A DNA stretch of 54,186 nucleotides, taken from NCBI GenBank assembly GCA_021405315.1, contig QWIH01000025.1, positions 1-54,186 of the forward strand, read 5' to 3'. The notes beneath the pieces were generated by a model. It did no database searches and had not been told where the DNA came from. It saw only the letters and a list, made by a program, of their open reading frames with translations. The stretch is from Leptolyngbya sp. PLA1 (GTDB lineage Bacteria > Planctomycetota > Phycisphaerae > Phycisphaerales > UBA1924). Every line of letters starts with the position of its first letter. The stretch's first letter is position 1. Shown piece by piece: positions 42,374 to 51,587 of this stretch. The position numbers were made by a program, and so were the translations under genes.

Positions 42374-43546
42374 ATGGCCAAGAAGCCCGCCTCCAAGCCA
42401 GCCCCGGCCCGATCCAAGGGCGGCCCGCGCGAGCCCGCCGTGCGCGAGATCGCCAACCCAAACCCGGATCGCCCGCCGACACACCCCCCGCCCCTCCCGC
42501 TCGACCAGGTCCTCGGCCAGGACCGCGCCAAGGCCATCCTCAACGCCTCCATCCGGTCCGGACGCGTCCATCACGCGTGGATCTTCCACGGTCCGCGAGG
42601 AGTCGGAAAGTTCACCGCCGCTCTTTCCTTCGCCGCCCTCCTCCTCGATCCCACCACCACCTCCCCCGCCAAGGGCCCGCCCCGCGCAGACCCCGACAGC
42701 CCCGTGGCCCGCCTGCTCGCCACCGGCTCGCACCCGGACCTGCACGTTGTTCGCAAGGAGCTCGCCCGCTACCACGAAGACCCTCGCATCCGCGAGCGCA
42801 AGCTCTCCAACATCCCCGTTGATGTCGTCCGCACGTTCCTCCTCGATCCGGGGAACCTCGCCGCCGCCGTCTCCGGCCCCTCCCTCGCCTCGAAGGTCTT
42901 CATCGTCGACGAGGCAGAGCTCCTCGCCGGCCCCGCCCAGAACGCCGTTCTCAAGTTCCTCGAAGAGCCCCCCGAACGCACCGTCGTCATCCTCGTCACC
43001 AGCAGCGAAGAGGCCCTCCTCCCCACCATCCGCTCTCGCTGCCAGCGAGTGCCCTTCCTCCCGCTCACCCCCACAGACCTCTCCGCCTGGCTGAAGCGCG
43101 CGGGCATCTCCCTGCACGCCGCGGAGCGTGACTGGCTCATCGCGTTCGCTCAGGGCGCGCCCGGCGTCATCGACGCCGCCTCCCGCCTGGGCCTCGCCGC
43201 CTGGTGGCAGCGCCTCGCCCCCATGCTCGACCAGTGCGCACAAGGCCTCTACTCACCCGACCTCGGCCCCGCCTGCCACCAGCTCGTCGACGAGTTCGCT
43301 CAGGCCCAGGAAAAGTCCGGCCCCAACGTCAGCAAGGACGCCTCAAACAAGGAAGGCGCCGCGTGGATGCTCCGCCTCCTCGCCCACCGCTGGTCCGCAA
43401 CCCTCGCCACCTCGCCCGACGCGTCGCTCGCCTGCCTCGATGCCATCTCCGCCTCCGAGCACGAGATCGACGCCAACGTCAACCTCCTCTTCGTCTTCGA
43501 GAAACTCTCCGCCGAGTTCGCCGACGCGTCATCGACGCGCGTCTGA
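42374..43546 (+). CDS. holB: DNA polymerase III delta' subunit-like AAA+ protein
   Basis: A 390-residue clamp-loader type protein. After a basic, Pro-rich tail (1-40) comes LDQVLGQDRAKAILNASIRSGRVHHAWIFHGPRGVGKF, whose P-loop lacks the final Ser/Thr, as in many delta' subunits that do not bind ATP. VFIVDEAELLAGPAQNAVLKFLEEPPERTVVILVTSSEEALLPTIRSRCQRVPF holds the Walker B-like and SRC motifs. The C-terminal part matches the clamp-loader collar only loosely. A DnaX-like role is less likely given the degenerate P-loop. Confidence 0.88.
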   Translation: MAKKPASKPAPARSKGGPREPAVREIANPNPDRPPTHPPPLPLDQVLGQDRAKAILNASIRSGRVHHAWIFHGPRGVGKFTAALSFAALLLDPTTTSPAKGPPRADPDSPVARLLATGSHPDLHVVRKELARYHEDPRIRERKLSNIPVDVVRTFLLDPGNLAAAVSGPSLASKVFIVDEAELLAGPAQNAVLKFLEEPPERTVVILVTSSEEALLPTIRSRCQRVPFLPLTPTDLSAWLKRAGISLHAAERDWLIAFAQGAPGVIDAASRLGLAAWWQRLAPMLDQCAQGLYSPDLGPACHQLVDEFAQAQEKSGPNVSKDASNKEGAAWMLRLLAHRWSATLATSPDASLACLDAISASEHEIDANVNLLFVFEKLSAEFADASSTRV

Positions 43547-43560
43547 CACCCCGCACGCGC

Positions 43561-43884
43561 CTAGTGCCCCCCGCGCGACAGGCTCAGCCCCGCGATCCCC
43601 GCCACCACCAGCGCCAGCGATCCGGCCTTCACCCACGTCGCCGGCTCCTTGAACCACACCACGCCCGCGATCGCGATGATCGACACCCCCGCGCCCGCCC
43701 AGATGGCGTACGCCACCCCCACGTCGAGCTTCCTTGCCGCCTGCGCAAGGAACACCACGCTCAGCAGGTACATCACCCCCGTCGCCACGCTCGGCCACAG
43801 CCGCGTCAGCCCCTGCGACTGCTTCATCGCGAGCGCCCAGCCCACCTCGAACACAATCGCCAGCGAGAGCCACACGTAGACCAT
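43561..43884 (-). CDS. Small multidrug resistance (SMR) family transporter
   Basis: A 107-residue, four-helix inner-membrane protein of the EmrE/SugE type. LAIVFEVGWALAMKQSQGLTRLWPS carries the conserved membrane glutamate (Glu13), and LDVGVAYAIWAGAGVSIIAIAGVVWFKEP is the family signature. GWALAMK is nearer to the Gdx/SugE guanidinium exporters than to EmrE, so guanidinium export is a fair guess. It converges with holB and follows the PilZ gene on the same strand. Confidence 0.9.
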   Translation of the reverse strand: MVYVWLSLAIVFEVGWALAMKQSQGLTRLWPSVATGVMYLLSVVFLAQAARKLDVGVAYAIWAGAGVSIIAIAGVVWFKEPATWVKAGSLALVVAGIAGLSLSRGGH

Positions 43885-43931
43885 GCACCAGCGTACACCG
43901 CGCGACGCCGCTCCGGCCGCCCCGCCGACCC

Positions 43932-44318
43932 TCACGCCGCGCGACGGCCGCCCGCCACGCGACCGATGCGCTCCTTCAGCCTCGCCTCATCCGCCTTCCG
44001 CGCGAACCGCGTGAACGCCACCGCCATCCGCACCGGGCCCGGCTCGGATTCATCCTTCCACACCACGTTCCCGTGTACCACCACAGGCCGCTCGTCCGCG
44101 CTCGAGCCGAAGCTCCGCGGCAGTTCAATCCGCAGCACCACCGCCGTCCCGGGCTCCAGCCCACGATCAAGCTCGAACTGCACTCCACCCTCGGAGATGT
44201 CGTACGCGTGCCCGTCCAACCGGTACCGCGTCGACCCCGGTGTCTTCACCGACAACGCGGTATACATCGCGGGAAGGGAAAACCGCTCAAACATCCGCCG
44301 ATTCTCGTGTGCGTGCAT
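43932..44318 (-). CDS. PilZ domain protein
   Basis: A 128-residue cytosolic protein with a PilZ domain, which usually binds cyclic di-GMP. Both binding motifs are recognisable: ENRRMFERF (arginines 7, 8 and 12) and the DISEGG box (40-45). The rest follows the six-stranded pattern (VVLRIELPRSF, VVVHGNVVWKD, RMAVAFTRF). No effector domain is fused, so it may act on a partner or be a regulator. Confidence 0.85.
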   Translation of the reverse strand: MHAHENRRMFERFSLPAMYTALSVKTPGSTRYRLDGHAYDISEGGVQFELDRGLEPGTAVVLRIELPRSFGSSADERPVVVHGNVVWKDESEPGPVRMAVAFTRFARKADEARLKERIGRVAGGRRAA

Positions 44319-44445
44319 GGCTCGCTCCAGACCCGGGGCCTCCGGCGTCCCTCCTCTCGGAACGCCGAATCCCTCACATGGTCACGATCGGCCATCCACT
44401 TTCGTCAGATAAGCCCCGCGTCAAAAACCCCCCCAACCCCGCCCC

Positions 44446-44865
44446 TCACATGCCCCTGCCGGCCTCCACCTCCACCCGCACGCCTCGAACCCGAACCCCC
44501 AGCCTCCGCTCCACCTCCGCCAACACCGCCCCGTCGATCGACCGCAAGATCGCCCGCGACAGGTCCGGCGGCAGGTCAGCGATGCCCCCGTCCGGCGTCG
44601 TCACGTGCGCGTGCTCGCTCATGTCCGCATCAAACCGCTGCGGCCCGCCCCCCACAGACAGCCGCCGCGCCAGGCCGTGATCCACCAACGCCTCCAGCGT
44701 GTTATACACCGTCGCCAGGCTCAGCCCTCGGTCCTGACGCCCCACCAGCTCATGCAGCGCGTCCGCCGTCGGGTGACTCTCGCTCGCCGCGAGCGCGGCG
44801 TACACCCGCTCCCGCCTCAGCGTCCAGCGAAGCCCGTGCTCCCGAAACACCGCCCGAATGTCCAT
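44446..44865 (-). CDS. Fur family transcriptional regulator
   Basis: A 139-residue metalloregulator. The winged helix is at about 1-75 (REHGLRWTLRRERVYAALAASESHPTADALHELV, LSLATVYNTLEALVDHGLARRLSVGGGPQRFD). The dimerisation region has HAHVTTPDGGIADLP, which keeps the histidines but lacks the CxxC structural zinc site seen in Fur and PerR. It could be Irr/Mur-like. The start is uncertain: a TTG five codons upstream (44880), seven bases after GAGGAG, is equally possible. Confidence 0.88.
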   Translation of the reverse strand: MDIRAVFREHGLRWTLRRERVYAALAASESHPTADALHELVGRQDRGLSLATVYNTLEALVDHGLARRLSVGGGPQRFDADMSEHAHVTTPDGGIADLPPDLSRAILRSIDGAVLAEVERRLGVRVRGVRVEVEAGRGM

Positions 44866-44893
44866 CCCCTGTGCATCCAATGCCCGGCTCCTC

Positions 44894-44903
44894 ACTTATA
44901 AGT
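44894..44903. promoter_or_regulatory. Palindrome at the Fur-gene promoter
   Basis: ACTTATAAGT is a perfect 10-base palindrome in an otherwise very GC-rich gap between the Fur gene and the divergent zinc-ribbon gene. On the minus strand TATAAG would serve as -10 and place the transcript start near 44888. Its TTATAA core recalls half of a PerR/Fur-type box. Autoregulation is inference. Confidence 0.4.
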
Positions 44904-44954
44904 ATTCGCTTCCGACGCTTCCCACGCCACCCGCGCCACGCCTCCACCCCGCTC

Positions 44955-45746
44955 ATGGACGAGACCACGCCCCTCTGCGAATCCTGCGGCTACGACCTCT
45001 CGGCCTCCGCCCCAAGCGGCTCCTGCCCGGAGTGCGGCGCCCTCGTCGCCGCCTCGCTCCCCGGCTCACGCATCGGCTCCCCCTGGCAGCAGCGCCCGGG
45101 GCTCCTCGCCTGGGGCCTCACCAACCTCGGAACCCTCCTCCGCCCCGCCGACCGATTCCGCTCCCTCAGAATCTCGTACGCCGGGGCACCCACACTCCTC
45201 GCGGCAAACCTCCTCCTCGCCGGCGCTGTCATGGCAGACCCCTGGGTCGGCGCCACCACCTTCGACCCCGCACGAAGCGTCCGCGATTTCTCCAACCCCA
45301 GCCAGCTCGCCCTCTACGCCGCCGTCTGGCTCGCCTGGAGCCTCCTCGCCGCCCTCCTCCTCTTGGTCCTCACCTGCGTCGAATACGCCGGCGTTCGCTT
45401 CTTCGCCGCCCGCCAGGAGTGGAGGCTCACCCGACCCGCCGCCCTCCAGGTCTGCGCCCACGCATCCATCGGCTGGGTGCTCTGCGGCGTGCTCGCCATC
45501 GCCGCCATGGTCGTCCCCCAGATCCTCATCCGCTACTTCCACCTCGCCCTCGACCAGCGCTGGGACCTCCGCCCCGCCATCGCCTACACCCTCGATCTCC
45601 AGACCATCCTCATGGTCGCCCTTCCATCCGCCGGATACCTCGCCGGCCTCCTCCTCTTCGAGTGGCTCGTCTTCCGCGGAGTCCGCGCCTGCCGCTTCGC
45701 CGCCCGCGAGCCCCGCACCGACACGCCCCTCCCGACCCTCTCATAG
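44955..45746 (+). CDS. Zinc-ribbon membrane protein
   Basis: A 263-residue protein. The N-terminus has a zinc ribbon CESCG...CPECG (residues 8-27) with a YDLSASA core, as in many planctomycete proteins. About four hydrophobic segments follow (79-97, 122-145, 165-190, 210-232), separated by charged loops. The membrane part resembles Yip1-type proteins weakly. Function unknown. Confidence 0.75.
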   Translation: MDETTPLCESCGYDLSASAPSGSCPECGALVAASLPGSRIGSPWQQRPGLLAWGLTNLGTLLRPADRFRSLRISYAGAPTLLAANLLLAGAVMADPWVGATTFDPARSVRDFSNPSQLALYAAVWLAWSLLAALLLLVLTCVEYAGVRFFAARQEWRLTRPAALQVCAHASIGWVLCGVLAIAAMVVPQILIRYFHLALDQRWDLRPAIAYTLDLQTILMVALPSAGYLAGLLLFEWLVFRGVRACRFAAREPRTDTPLPTLS

Positions 45747-45803
45747 TTCCTCTACACTGCCCGCGCGACGGGATTGCCCCGCTCGCTCATCAGGGCACTC
45801 ATC

Positions 45804-48800
45804 ATGCACACGCTCCTCCTCCCCCTCCTCGCGTCGGCCCTCCTTCCCGCGGGCCCGCAGGGCTACTACCGCCAGCCCACCATCCACAACGACACCATCG
45901 TCTTCGTCGCCGAAGGTGACCTCTGGAAGGTCAGCACCGCCGGCGGCGTCGCCACGCGACTCACCTCTCATCCCGGCAACGAAGGCTCCCCCCAGCTCTC
46001 CCCAGACGGCGCCTGGGTCGCCTTCACCGCCCAGTACGAAGGCCCCACCGAGGTCTACGTCATGCCCGTCACCGGAGGCCTCCCGAAGCGACTCACCTTC
46101 GACGCCGCGCGGTGCGCCGTCTCCGGCTGGAAGCCCGGCGCCGAGGGCGCCCCCGCCAGCATCATCGCCTCCACAACCCGCTTCTCCACCCTCCCCAACA
46201 CCCAGCTCACCCTCATCAACCCGCAGTCCGCCGCGCGCGAGGTCGTCCCCCTCGCCCAGGCCGCCGAGGGGGTCTACCTCGACGACGGTTCCCTCGTCTT
46301 CGCACGGCTCGCCTTCCAGGGCAGCCAGACCAAGCGCTACAAGGGTGGCACCGCCCAGAACCTCTGGCTCTTCCCCGCCGGCGCGGACGAGGCCCGCCCG
46401 CTCACCCCCGATTACACCGGCACCAGCGCCACCCCCATGTGGTGGCAGGGCCGCATCTACTTCCTCACCGACCGCGACGGCACCATGGAGGTCTTCTCCA
46501 TGAAGCCCGATGGCTCCGACGTCACCCAGGTCACCGACCACGAGCAGCCCGAGCAGAGGCTCCTCGACGCCAAGGGCGCCTCGATGCACAACGGCCGCAT
46601 CGTCTATCAGCTCGGCGCCGACCTCTGGCTCTGCGACGCACGCACCGGCGCGGACGCGCCCCTCTCCATCACCCTCGACTCCGACTTCGACCAGACACGC
46701 GAGAACTGGGTCGAAAAGCCCCTCGACTACCTCTCCGCAGCCTCCCTCTCGCCCGACGGCTCGCGCGTCGTCCTCACCGCCAGGGGACAGGTCTTCGTCG
46801 CCCCCAAGGAGTCCGGCCGCCTCGTCGAAGTCACCCGCAAGGACGGCGTCCGCTATCGGGCAGCCCGTTTCATGCCCGACGGCAAGTCCCTCGTCATGCT
46901 CTCCGACGAGTCCGGCGAAGTCGAACTCTGGTCCGCCCCGGCCGACGGCTCCGCCCCCCCGACCCAGCTCACCTCCGACGGCGCCGTCCTCCGCTGGGAG
47001 GCCATCCCCAGCCCCGACGGCACCAAGATCGCCCACCACGACAAGAACCAGAAACTCTGGGTCTTTGACCAGGCCACCAAGGCCAGCACCCTCGTCGAAA
47101 CCAACCCCATCGACGTCTTCCAGTCCGTCACCTGGTCCGCCGACTCCCGATGGCTCGCCTATTCCTCCTACGCACAGAACTTCAACAGGCAGATCAGGCT
47201 CTTCGACTCAACCACCGGCACCCGCTCGGACATCACCACCGACCGCTTCGACAGCACCGATGTCGCCTTCTCCGCCGACGGCAAGTGGCTCTACGTCCTC
47301 TCAGACCGCAACATCGACACCACCGTCGGCTCACCCTGGGGACCGCTCCAGCCCGAGCCCTACTTCGACAACAAGACCCGCCTCTACCTCATCGCGCTCG
47401 AGAAAGGCGCACGCTCCCCCTTCCGCCCCGCCGACGAGCTCTTCGACCCCAAGGCCGAGTCCAAGTCCAAGGACGAGCCCGCAAAGCCCGCCCCCGACGA
47501 GAAGACGCCCGAAAAGAAGGAGCCCGAAAAGTCCGACCAGCCCCCCGCCGAACCCGCCAAGCCCGCCGACGAACCCAAGCCCGACGCCAAGCCCGACGCC
47601 AAGCCCGACGCCAAGCCCGACGCCACGAAGGACGAGAAGCCCGCGCCCAAGCCCGTCGTCATCGACCTCGACGGCATCCTCGGCCGCCTCGAACAGCTCC
47701 CCATCGCCCCGGGGAACTTCGGCTCCATCTCCGCGAATGACAAGCGCATCTTCTGGCTCAGCAGCCCCAGCGGCGCCGAGGGCCGCACCCTCCTCGCACT
47801 CGACATCTCCAACAAGGACATCGAGCCCAAGTCCATCGCCTCCGGCCTCACCGACTACGAGCTCTCCCGCGATGGAAAGTCCCTCCTCCTCCGCAAGCGC
47901 GCGGGCCTCTTCATCATCGACGCCTCCGCCGGCGCCAACGCCGACCTCTCCAAGGCCGCCGTCCCCCTCACCAACTGGACCTTCCCCGTCATCCCCCGTG
48001 AGGAATGGCGCCAGATGTTCATCGAGGCCTGGAGGCTCGAACGCGACTACTTCTACGACACCGACATGCACGGCACCGACTGGCCCGCCATCCTCCAGCG
48101 CTACCTCCCCCTCGTCGACCGCGTCTCCACTCGGACCGAACTCTCCGACCTCATCGCGCAGATGGTCGCCGAACTCTCCGCCCTCCACACCTTCGTCCGT
48201 GGTGGCGATGAACGCTCCGGACCCGACAACATCGCCCCCGCCTCGCTCGGCGCCATCCTCCAGGCCGACCCCGCCGCCGGAGGCTACCGCGTCGCCCACA
48301 TCTACCAGGCCGACCCCGACTACCCGGAGCGCATCTCCCCGCTCGCAAGGCCCGGCGCCGACGTCCGCGTCGGCGACCTCATCGAGCGCGTCGACCACCG
48401 CCCCGCCCTCTCCGCCCCGGACCTCGGCCTCCTCCTCCGCCAGCGCGCCGGAAAGCAGGTCCTCCTCACCGTCAAGCCCGCCGATGGCGGTGACAGCCGC
48501 CAGGTCGTCGTCACCCCCATCACCATGGCCTCCGAAGAGGACCTCCGATACCACGAGTGGGAATACACCCGCCGCCTCGCCGTCGAGGCCGCCGACCCCT
48601 CCCTCGGCTACGTCCACCTCCGCGCCATGGGCTCCGAGAACATGAACGAGTTTGCCCGGGGCTTCTACCCCGTCTTCAACCGCAAGGGCCTCATCATCGA
48701 CGTCCGCCACAACCGCGGTGGCAACATCGACTCCTGGGTCCTCTCCCGCCTCCTCCGAAAGGCCTGGTTCTTCTGGCAGCCCCGCGTCGGCGACCCCTTC

Positions 48801-49223
48801 TGGAACATGCAGCTCGCCTTCCGGGGCCACATCGTCGTTCTCTGCAACGAACGAACCGCCAGCGACGGCGAAGCCTTCGCCGAGGGAATCAAGCGACTCA
48901 ACATCGGCACCGTCATGGGCACCCGTACCTGGGGCGGCGAGATCTGGCTCTCCTCCTCCAACTTCCTCGTCGATGGCGGCATCGCCACCGCCTCCGAGAT
49001 CGGCGTCTACGGACCAGAAGGCGAGTGGCTCATCGAAGGCCACGGCGTCGACCCCGACATCGTCGTCGACAACCTCCCCCACCAGACTTTCAAGGGCAAG
49101 GATGCGCAGCTCGACGCCGCCATCGACCTCCTCCAGAAGAAGATCCGCGAGCAGCCCGTCGAAGTCCCCCCGGCTCCGGCCCACCCCGATAAGAGCTGGG
49201 GACCCAACAAGCGCGCTCGCTGA
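45804..49223 (+). CDS. Tricorn-like S41 family protease
   Basis: A 1,139-residue exported protein with a signal peptide (HTLLLPLLASALLPAG, 2-17). Two WD/PD40-type beta-propellers run to about residue 740 (SPDGAWVAFTAQYEG, SPDGSRVVLTARG, SPDGTKIAHHD, SADSRWLAYSSYA), interrupted by a Lys/Pro/Asp-rich insertion (about 555-625). Then come the C1 helical domain, a PDZ domain (about 820-910) and the C2 S41 core. Catalytic candidates are His795 in SALHTFVRGG, Ser1020 in ERTASDGEAF and the Glu of ASEIGVYGPEGEW. The chosen ATG fits the signal; a TTG ten codons earlier is possible. It likely degrades peptides in the periplasm. Confidence 0.9.
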   Translation: MHTLLLPLLASALLPAGPQGYYRQPTIHNDTIVFVAEGDLWKVSTAGGVATRLTSHPGNEGSPQLSPDGAWVAFTAQYEGPTEVYVMPVTGGLPKRLTFDAARCAVSGWKPGAEGAPASIIASTTRFSTLPNTQLTLINPQSAAREVVPLAQAAEGVYLDDGSLVFARLAFQGSQTKRYKGGTAQNLWLFPAGADEARPLTPDYTGTSATPMWWQGRIYFLTDRDGTMEVFSMKPDGSDVTQVTDHEQPEQRLLDAKGASMHNGRIVYQLGADLWLCDARTGADAPLSITLDSDFDQTRENWVEKPLDYLSAASLSPDGSRVVLTARGQVFVAPKESGRLVEVTRKDGVRYRAARFMPDGKSLVMLSDESGEVELWSAPADGSAPPTQLTSDGAVLRWEAIPSPDGTKIAHHDKNQKLWVFDQATKASTLVETNPIDVFQSVTWSADSRWLAYSSYAQNFNRQIRLFDSTTGTRSDITTDRFDSTDVAFSADGKWLYVLSDRNIDTTVGSPWGPLQPEPYFDNKTRLYLIALEKGARSPFRPADELFDPKAESKSKDEPAKPAPDEKTPEKKEPEKSDQPPAEPAKPADEPKPDAKPDAKPDAKPDATKDEKPAPKPVVIDLDGILGRLEQLPIAPGNFGSISANDKRIFWLSSPSGAEGRTLLALDISNKDIEPKSIASGLTDYELSRDGKSLLLRKRAGLFIIDASAGANADLSKAAVPLTNWTFPVIPREEWRQMFIEAWRLERDYFYDTDMHGTDWPAILQRYLPLVDRVSTRTELSDLIAQMVAELSALHTFVRGGDERSGPDNIAPASLGAILQADPAAGGYRVAHIYQADPDYPERISPLARPGADVRVGDLIERVDHRPALSAPDLGLLLRQRAGKQVLLTVKPADGGDSRQVVVTPITMASEEDLRYHEWEYTRRLAVEAADPSLGYVHLRAMGSENMNEFARGFYPVFNRKGLIIDVRHNRGGNIDSWVLSRLLRKAWFFWQPRVGDPFWNMQLAFRGHIVVLCNERTASDGEAFAEGIKRLNIGTVMGTRTWGGEIWLSSSNFLVDGGIATASEIGVYGPEGEWLIEGHGVDPDIVVDNLPHQTFKGKDAQLDAAIDLLQKKIREQPVEVPPAPAHPDKSWGPNKRAR
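47577..47624 (+). repeat. Four perfect 12-base coding repeats in the tricorn-like gene
   Basis: The unit aagcccgacgcc occurs four times in tandem and codes for KPDA each time. It lies in the Lys/Pro/Glu/Asp-rich linker between the two propeller parts. Being in frame, copy number changes would be tolerated. Confidence 0.9.
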
Positions 49224-49347
49224 CGAGTCCGAGAAGCCCGCGAGTTGCCCCGCCGCAACACTACCGCCCGCACGATCGATACCCGGTGTCGCTTCCGAGC
49301 AACACCCCCGTCGTCCACCCACGCCCCGGGCCCGATGCTCGGGGACC

Positions 49348-50139
49348 ATGGCCTCCCACGCGCCACGCCGAAACCCGAGCGCCGACCCCGGCCTCGAACT
49401 CCACCAGCCCATCCAGAGGATCAACGACCTCATCCAGGAACTGGGCAGGCTCCTCCACGGCTCCCTCCAGGCCGTCGCCGGCTCCGGCGCCCTCGCTCCG
49501 GGCACCCCCGCCCTCGAGCACCAGCTCCACGCCGCCGCTCAGCGCCTCGAGCAGATGGCCGACCTCGTCCACTCCGCCATGCAGGGCGCCTCAAAGCCCC
49601 TCGGTTCACCCGCTCTCCACAAGTCCCGCCCCGTCACCATCGGCGAGGCCGCCCAGCACGCCGCCGACGTCCTCGCACCCCTCGCCGCCGCTCACAAGGT
49701 CGCCCTCTCCATCGACATCCCCCAGGTCACCGGCCTCATCCCCGCCGGCGCGCTCTACACCGTCATCCTCAACGGCCTCCAGAACGCCATCGAGGCCGTT
49801 GCACGCTCGGGACGCCCCGGCTCCGTCACCCTCCGAGCCCAGCCAGAGCCCGCGCCCCAGGGCCTCACCTACGGCCGCGACACGCGCGACTGGTACTCCC
49901 TCCTCATCCTCGACGACGGCGTCGGCACTCCCGCAGATCCCTCCCGCTGCTTTGACCTCGGCTTCTCCACCAAACCCCGCGGCGCAGGCGTCGGCCTCGC
50001 CGTCGCCAAGAACGTCGTCCGCGGCATGGGCGGCACCATCGAGCTCTCCCCCCGCTCCGACTCGCCGGGCTCCGTCCTCCGAGTCCTCTTCCCAGGCCTC
50101 ACAAGCTCCTCAAACCTCGCGCTCGGAGGCGCCGCGTGA
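49348..50139 (+). CDS. Histidine-kinase-like ATPase, no clear H-box
   Basis: A 263-residue cytosolic protein. The HATPase_c domain (about 95-255) is intact: N-box LNGLQNAIEAV (Asn146), G1 DDGVG (189-193), then FSTKPRGAGVGLAVAKNVVRGMGGTIEL. The N-terminal 90 residues are helical, with several histidines (His19, His37, His58, His75), but none fits the HExxNP box of NtrB-type kinases. There is no sensor or membrane domain. Its end overlaps the next gene's GTG by four bases (GTGA), so the two form a coupled pair. Confidence 0.82.
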   Translation: MASHAPRRNPSADPGLELHQPIQRINDLIQELGRLLHGSLQAVAGSGALAPGTPALEHQLHAAAQRLEQMADLVHSAMQGASKPLGSPALHKSRPVTIGEAAQHAADVLAPLAAAHKVALSIDIPQVTGLIPAGALYTVILNGLQNAIEAVARSGRPGSVTLRAQPEPAPQGLTYGRDTRDWYSLLILDDGVGTPADPSRCFDLGFSTKPRGAGVGLAVAKNVVRGMGGTIELSPRSDSPGSVLRVLFPGLTSSSNLALGGAA

Positions 50140-51584
50140 CCTCCCGGCCCGCCGAGCACGCCGGAACCCCCGGCTCTCACATCCTGATCTCCGACGAGGA
50201 CACGCTCTTCGCGGCCGCCCTCGCCCAGCGCCTCGCCTCCCAGGGCCACACCACCTCCATCGCCCCCTCCTTCCCGGAGACCATGGCCTTCCTCGCAGCC
50301 TCCGAGGCCGCCGGACGCCCAGTCGATGTCCTCGTCTGCTCCTGCACCCTCCCCGGAACCGACGGCAAGCCCCCGCTCCGCGACATCCTCGCCCGCCATC
50401 CCTCCACCGCCGTCATCATGCTCGCTCCCTACGGCACCATCGAGCAGGCGGTCGAGTCCCTCCGCCTCGGCGCCTGCGACTATCTGGTGAAGCCGGTCGT
50501 CGACGCCGAGGTCTCCCAGAGCCTCGGCCGCGCGCTCCGCCAGCGTGCCCTCCTCGCCGAGAATCAGTCGCTCCGACGCCGCCTCGACGGCGCCCTCTCC
50601 CTCGACACCCTCACCGGCGCCGACCCGCGCATGCTCCGCGTCTTCGAGCTCGTCCGCGCCGTCGCGCCCAGCCGCACCACCGTGCTCATGACCGGCGAGT
50701 CCGGCACCGGCAAGAGCCTCATCGCCCACGCCATCCACCACCACAGCCCCCGCCGCGACAAGCCCTTCGTCGAGCTCTCCTGCGGCAGCATCCCCGAGAC
50801 GCTCCTCGAGAGCGAGCTCTTCGGCTACGTCAAGGGCGCGTTCACCGGCGCCGTCACCGACAAGGCCGGCCGCTTCCAGGCCGCCCAGGGTGGCACGCTC
50901 TTCCTCGACGAAATCAACTCCGCCTCACCCGCGATGCAGCTCAAGCTCCTCCGCGTCATCCAGGAGCGCCGCTTCGAGCCCGTCGGCTCCACCACCACCA
51001 TCGAGGCCGACGTCCGCATCGTCCTCGCCAGCAACCAGCCCCTCGAACAACTCGTCGCCGAGGGCCGCTTCCGCCAGGACCTCTACTACCGCATCAACGT
51101 CGTCAAGATCGAGATCGCCCCGCTCCGCGAACGCCCGGGGGACATCCCGCTCCTCGCCGCCAGATTCCTCGAAAAACACGCCGCAGACCTCGGCCGCCAG
51201 CTCGTCGGCTTCACCCCCGACGCCATGGACGCCCTCCGCAGGTACCCATACCCCGGCAACGTCCGCGAGCTCCAGAACATCATCGAGCGCGCCGCCGTCC
51301 TCTGCCGCGGCCAGGTCATCGGCGTCGACGACCTGCCCCCCGCACTGCTCGACGCAGCGCCCCCCGCCCGCTTCCACATCGCCGCCTCCGCCGAAGAGCC
51401 CTGGACGCCCATGACCCTCGAAGACGCCCTCCGCGAGCCCGAACGCCGAATCATCACCCGCGCGCTCGACGCCAACGCCTGGAACCGTCAGAAAACCGCC
51501 GACCAGCTCGGCATCAACCGAACCACCCTCTACAAGAAAATGAAGCAGCACGGCCTCCTCGGCGACAGCCGCCTCGCCGGCTAG
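50136..51584 (+). CDS. NtrC-type sigma-54 activator with degenerate receiver domain
   Basis: A 482-residue regulator. The receiver domain (about 15-130) keeps the acidic residues Asp20-Glu21 and Lys119, but the phosphoacceptor position is Ser69 (LVCSCTLPG) and the conserved Thr/Ser is Ala97. The AAA+ domain (about 165-400) is complete: Walker A GESGTGKS, GAFTGA (234-239) that contacts sigma-54, Walker B GGTLFLDEIN, and YPYPGNVRELQNIIERA. A Fis-type helix-turn-helix (NRQKTADQLGINRTTLYKKMKQHG) ends it. It should activate sigma-54 promoters, perhaps independently of Asp phosphorylation (inference). Confidence 0.93.
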   Translation: MTSRPAEHAGTPGSHILISDEDTLFAAALAQRLASQGHTTSIAPSFPETMAFLAASEAAGRPVDVLVCSCTLPGTDGKPPLRDILARHPSTAVIMLAPYGTIEQAVESLRLGACDYLVKPVVDAEVSQSLGRALRQRALLAENQSLRRRLDGALSLDTLTGADPRMLRVFELVRAVAPSRTTVLMTGESGTGKSLIAHAIHHHSPRRDKPFVELSCGSIPETLLESELFGYVKGAFTGAVTDKAGRFQAAQGGTLFLDEINSASPAMQLKLLRVIQERRFEPVGSTTTIEADVRIVLASNQPLEQLVAEGRFRQDLYYRINVVKIEIAPLRERPGDIPLLAARFLEKHAADLGRQLVGFTPDAMDALRRYPYPGNVRELQNIIERAAVLCRGQVIGVDDLPPALLDAAPPARFHIAASAEEPWTPMTLEDALREPERRIITRALDANAWNRQKTADQLGINRTTLYKKMKQHGLLGDSRLAG

Positions 51585-51587
51585 CCC

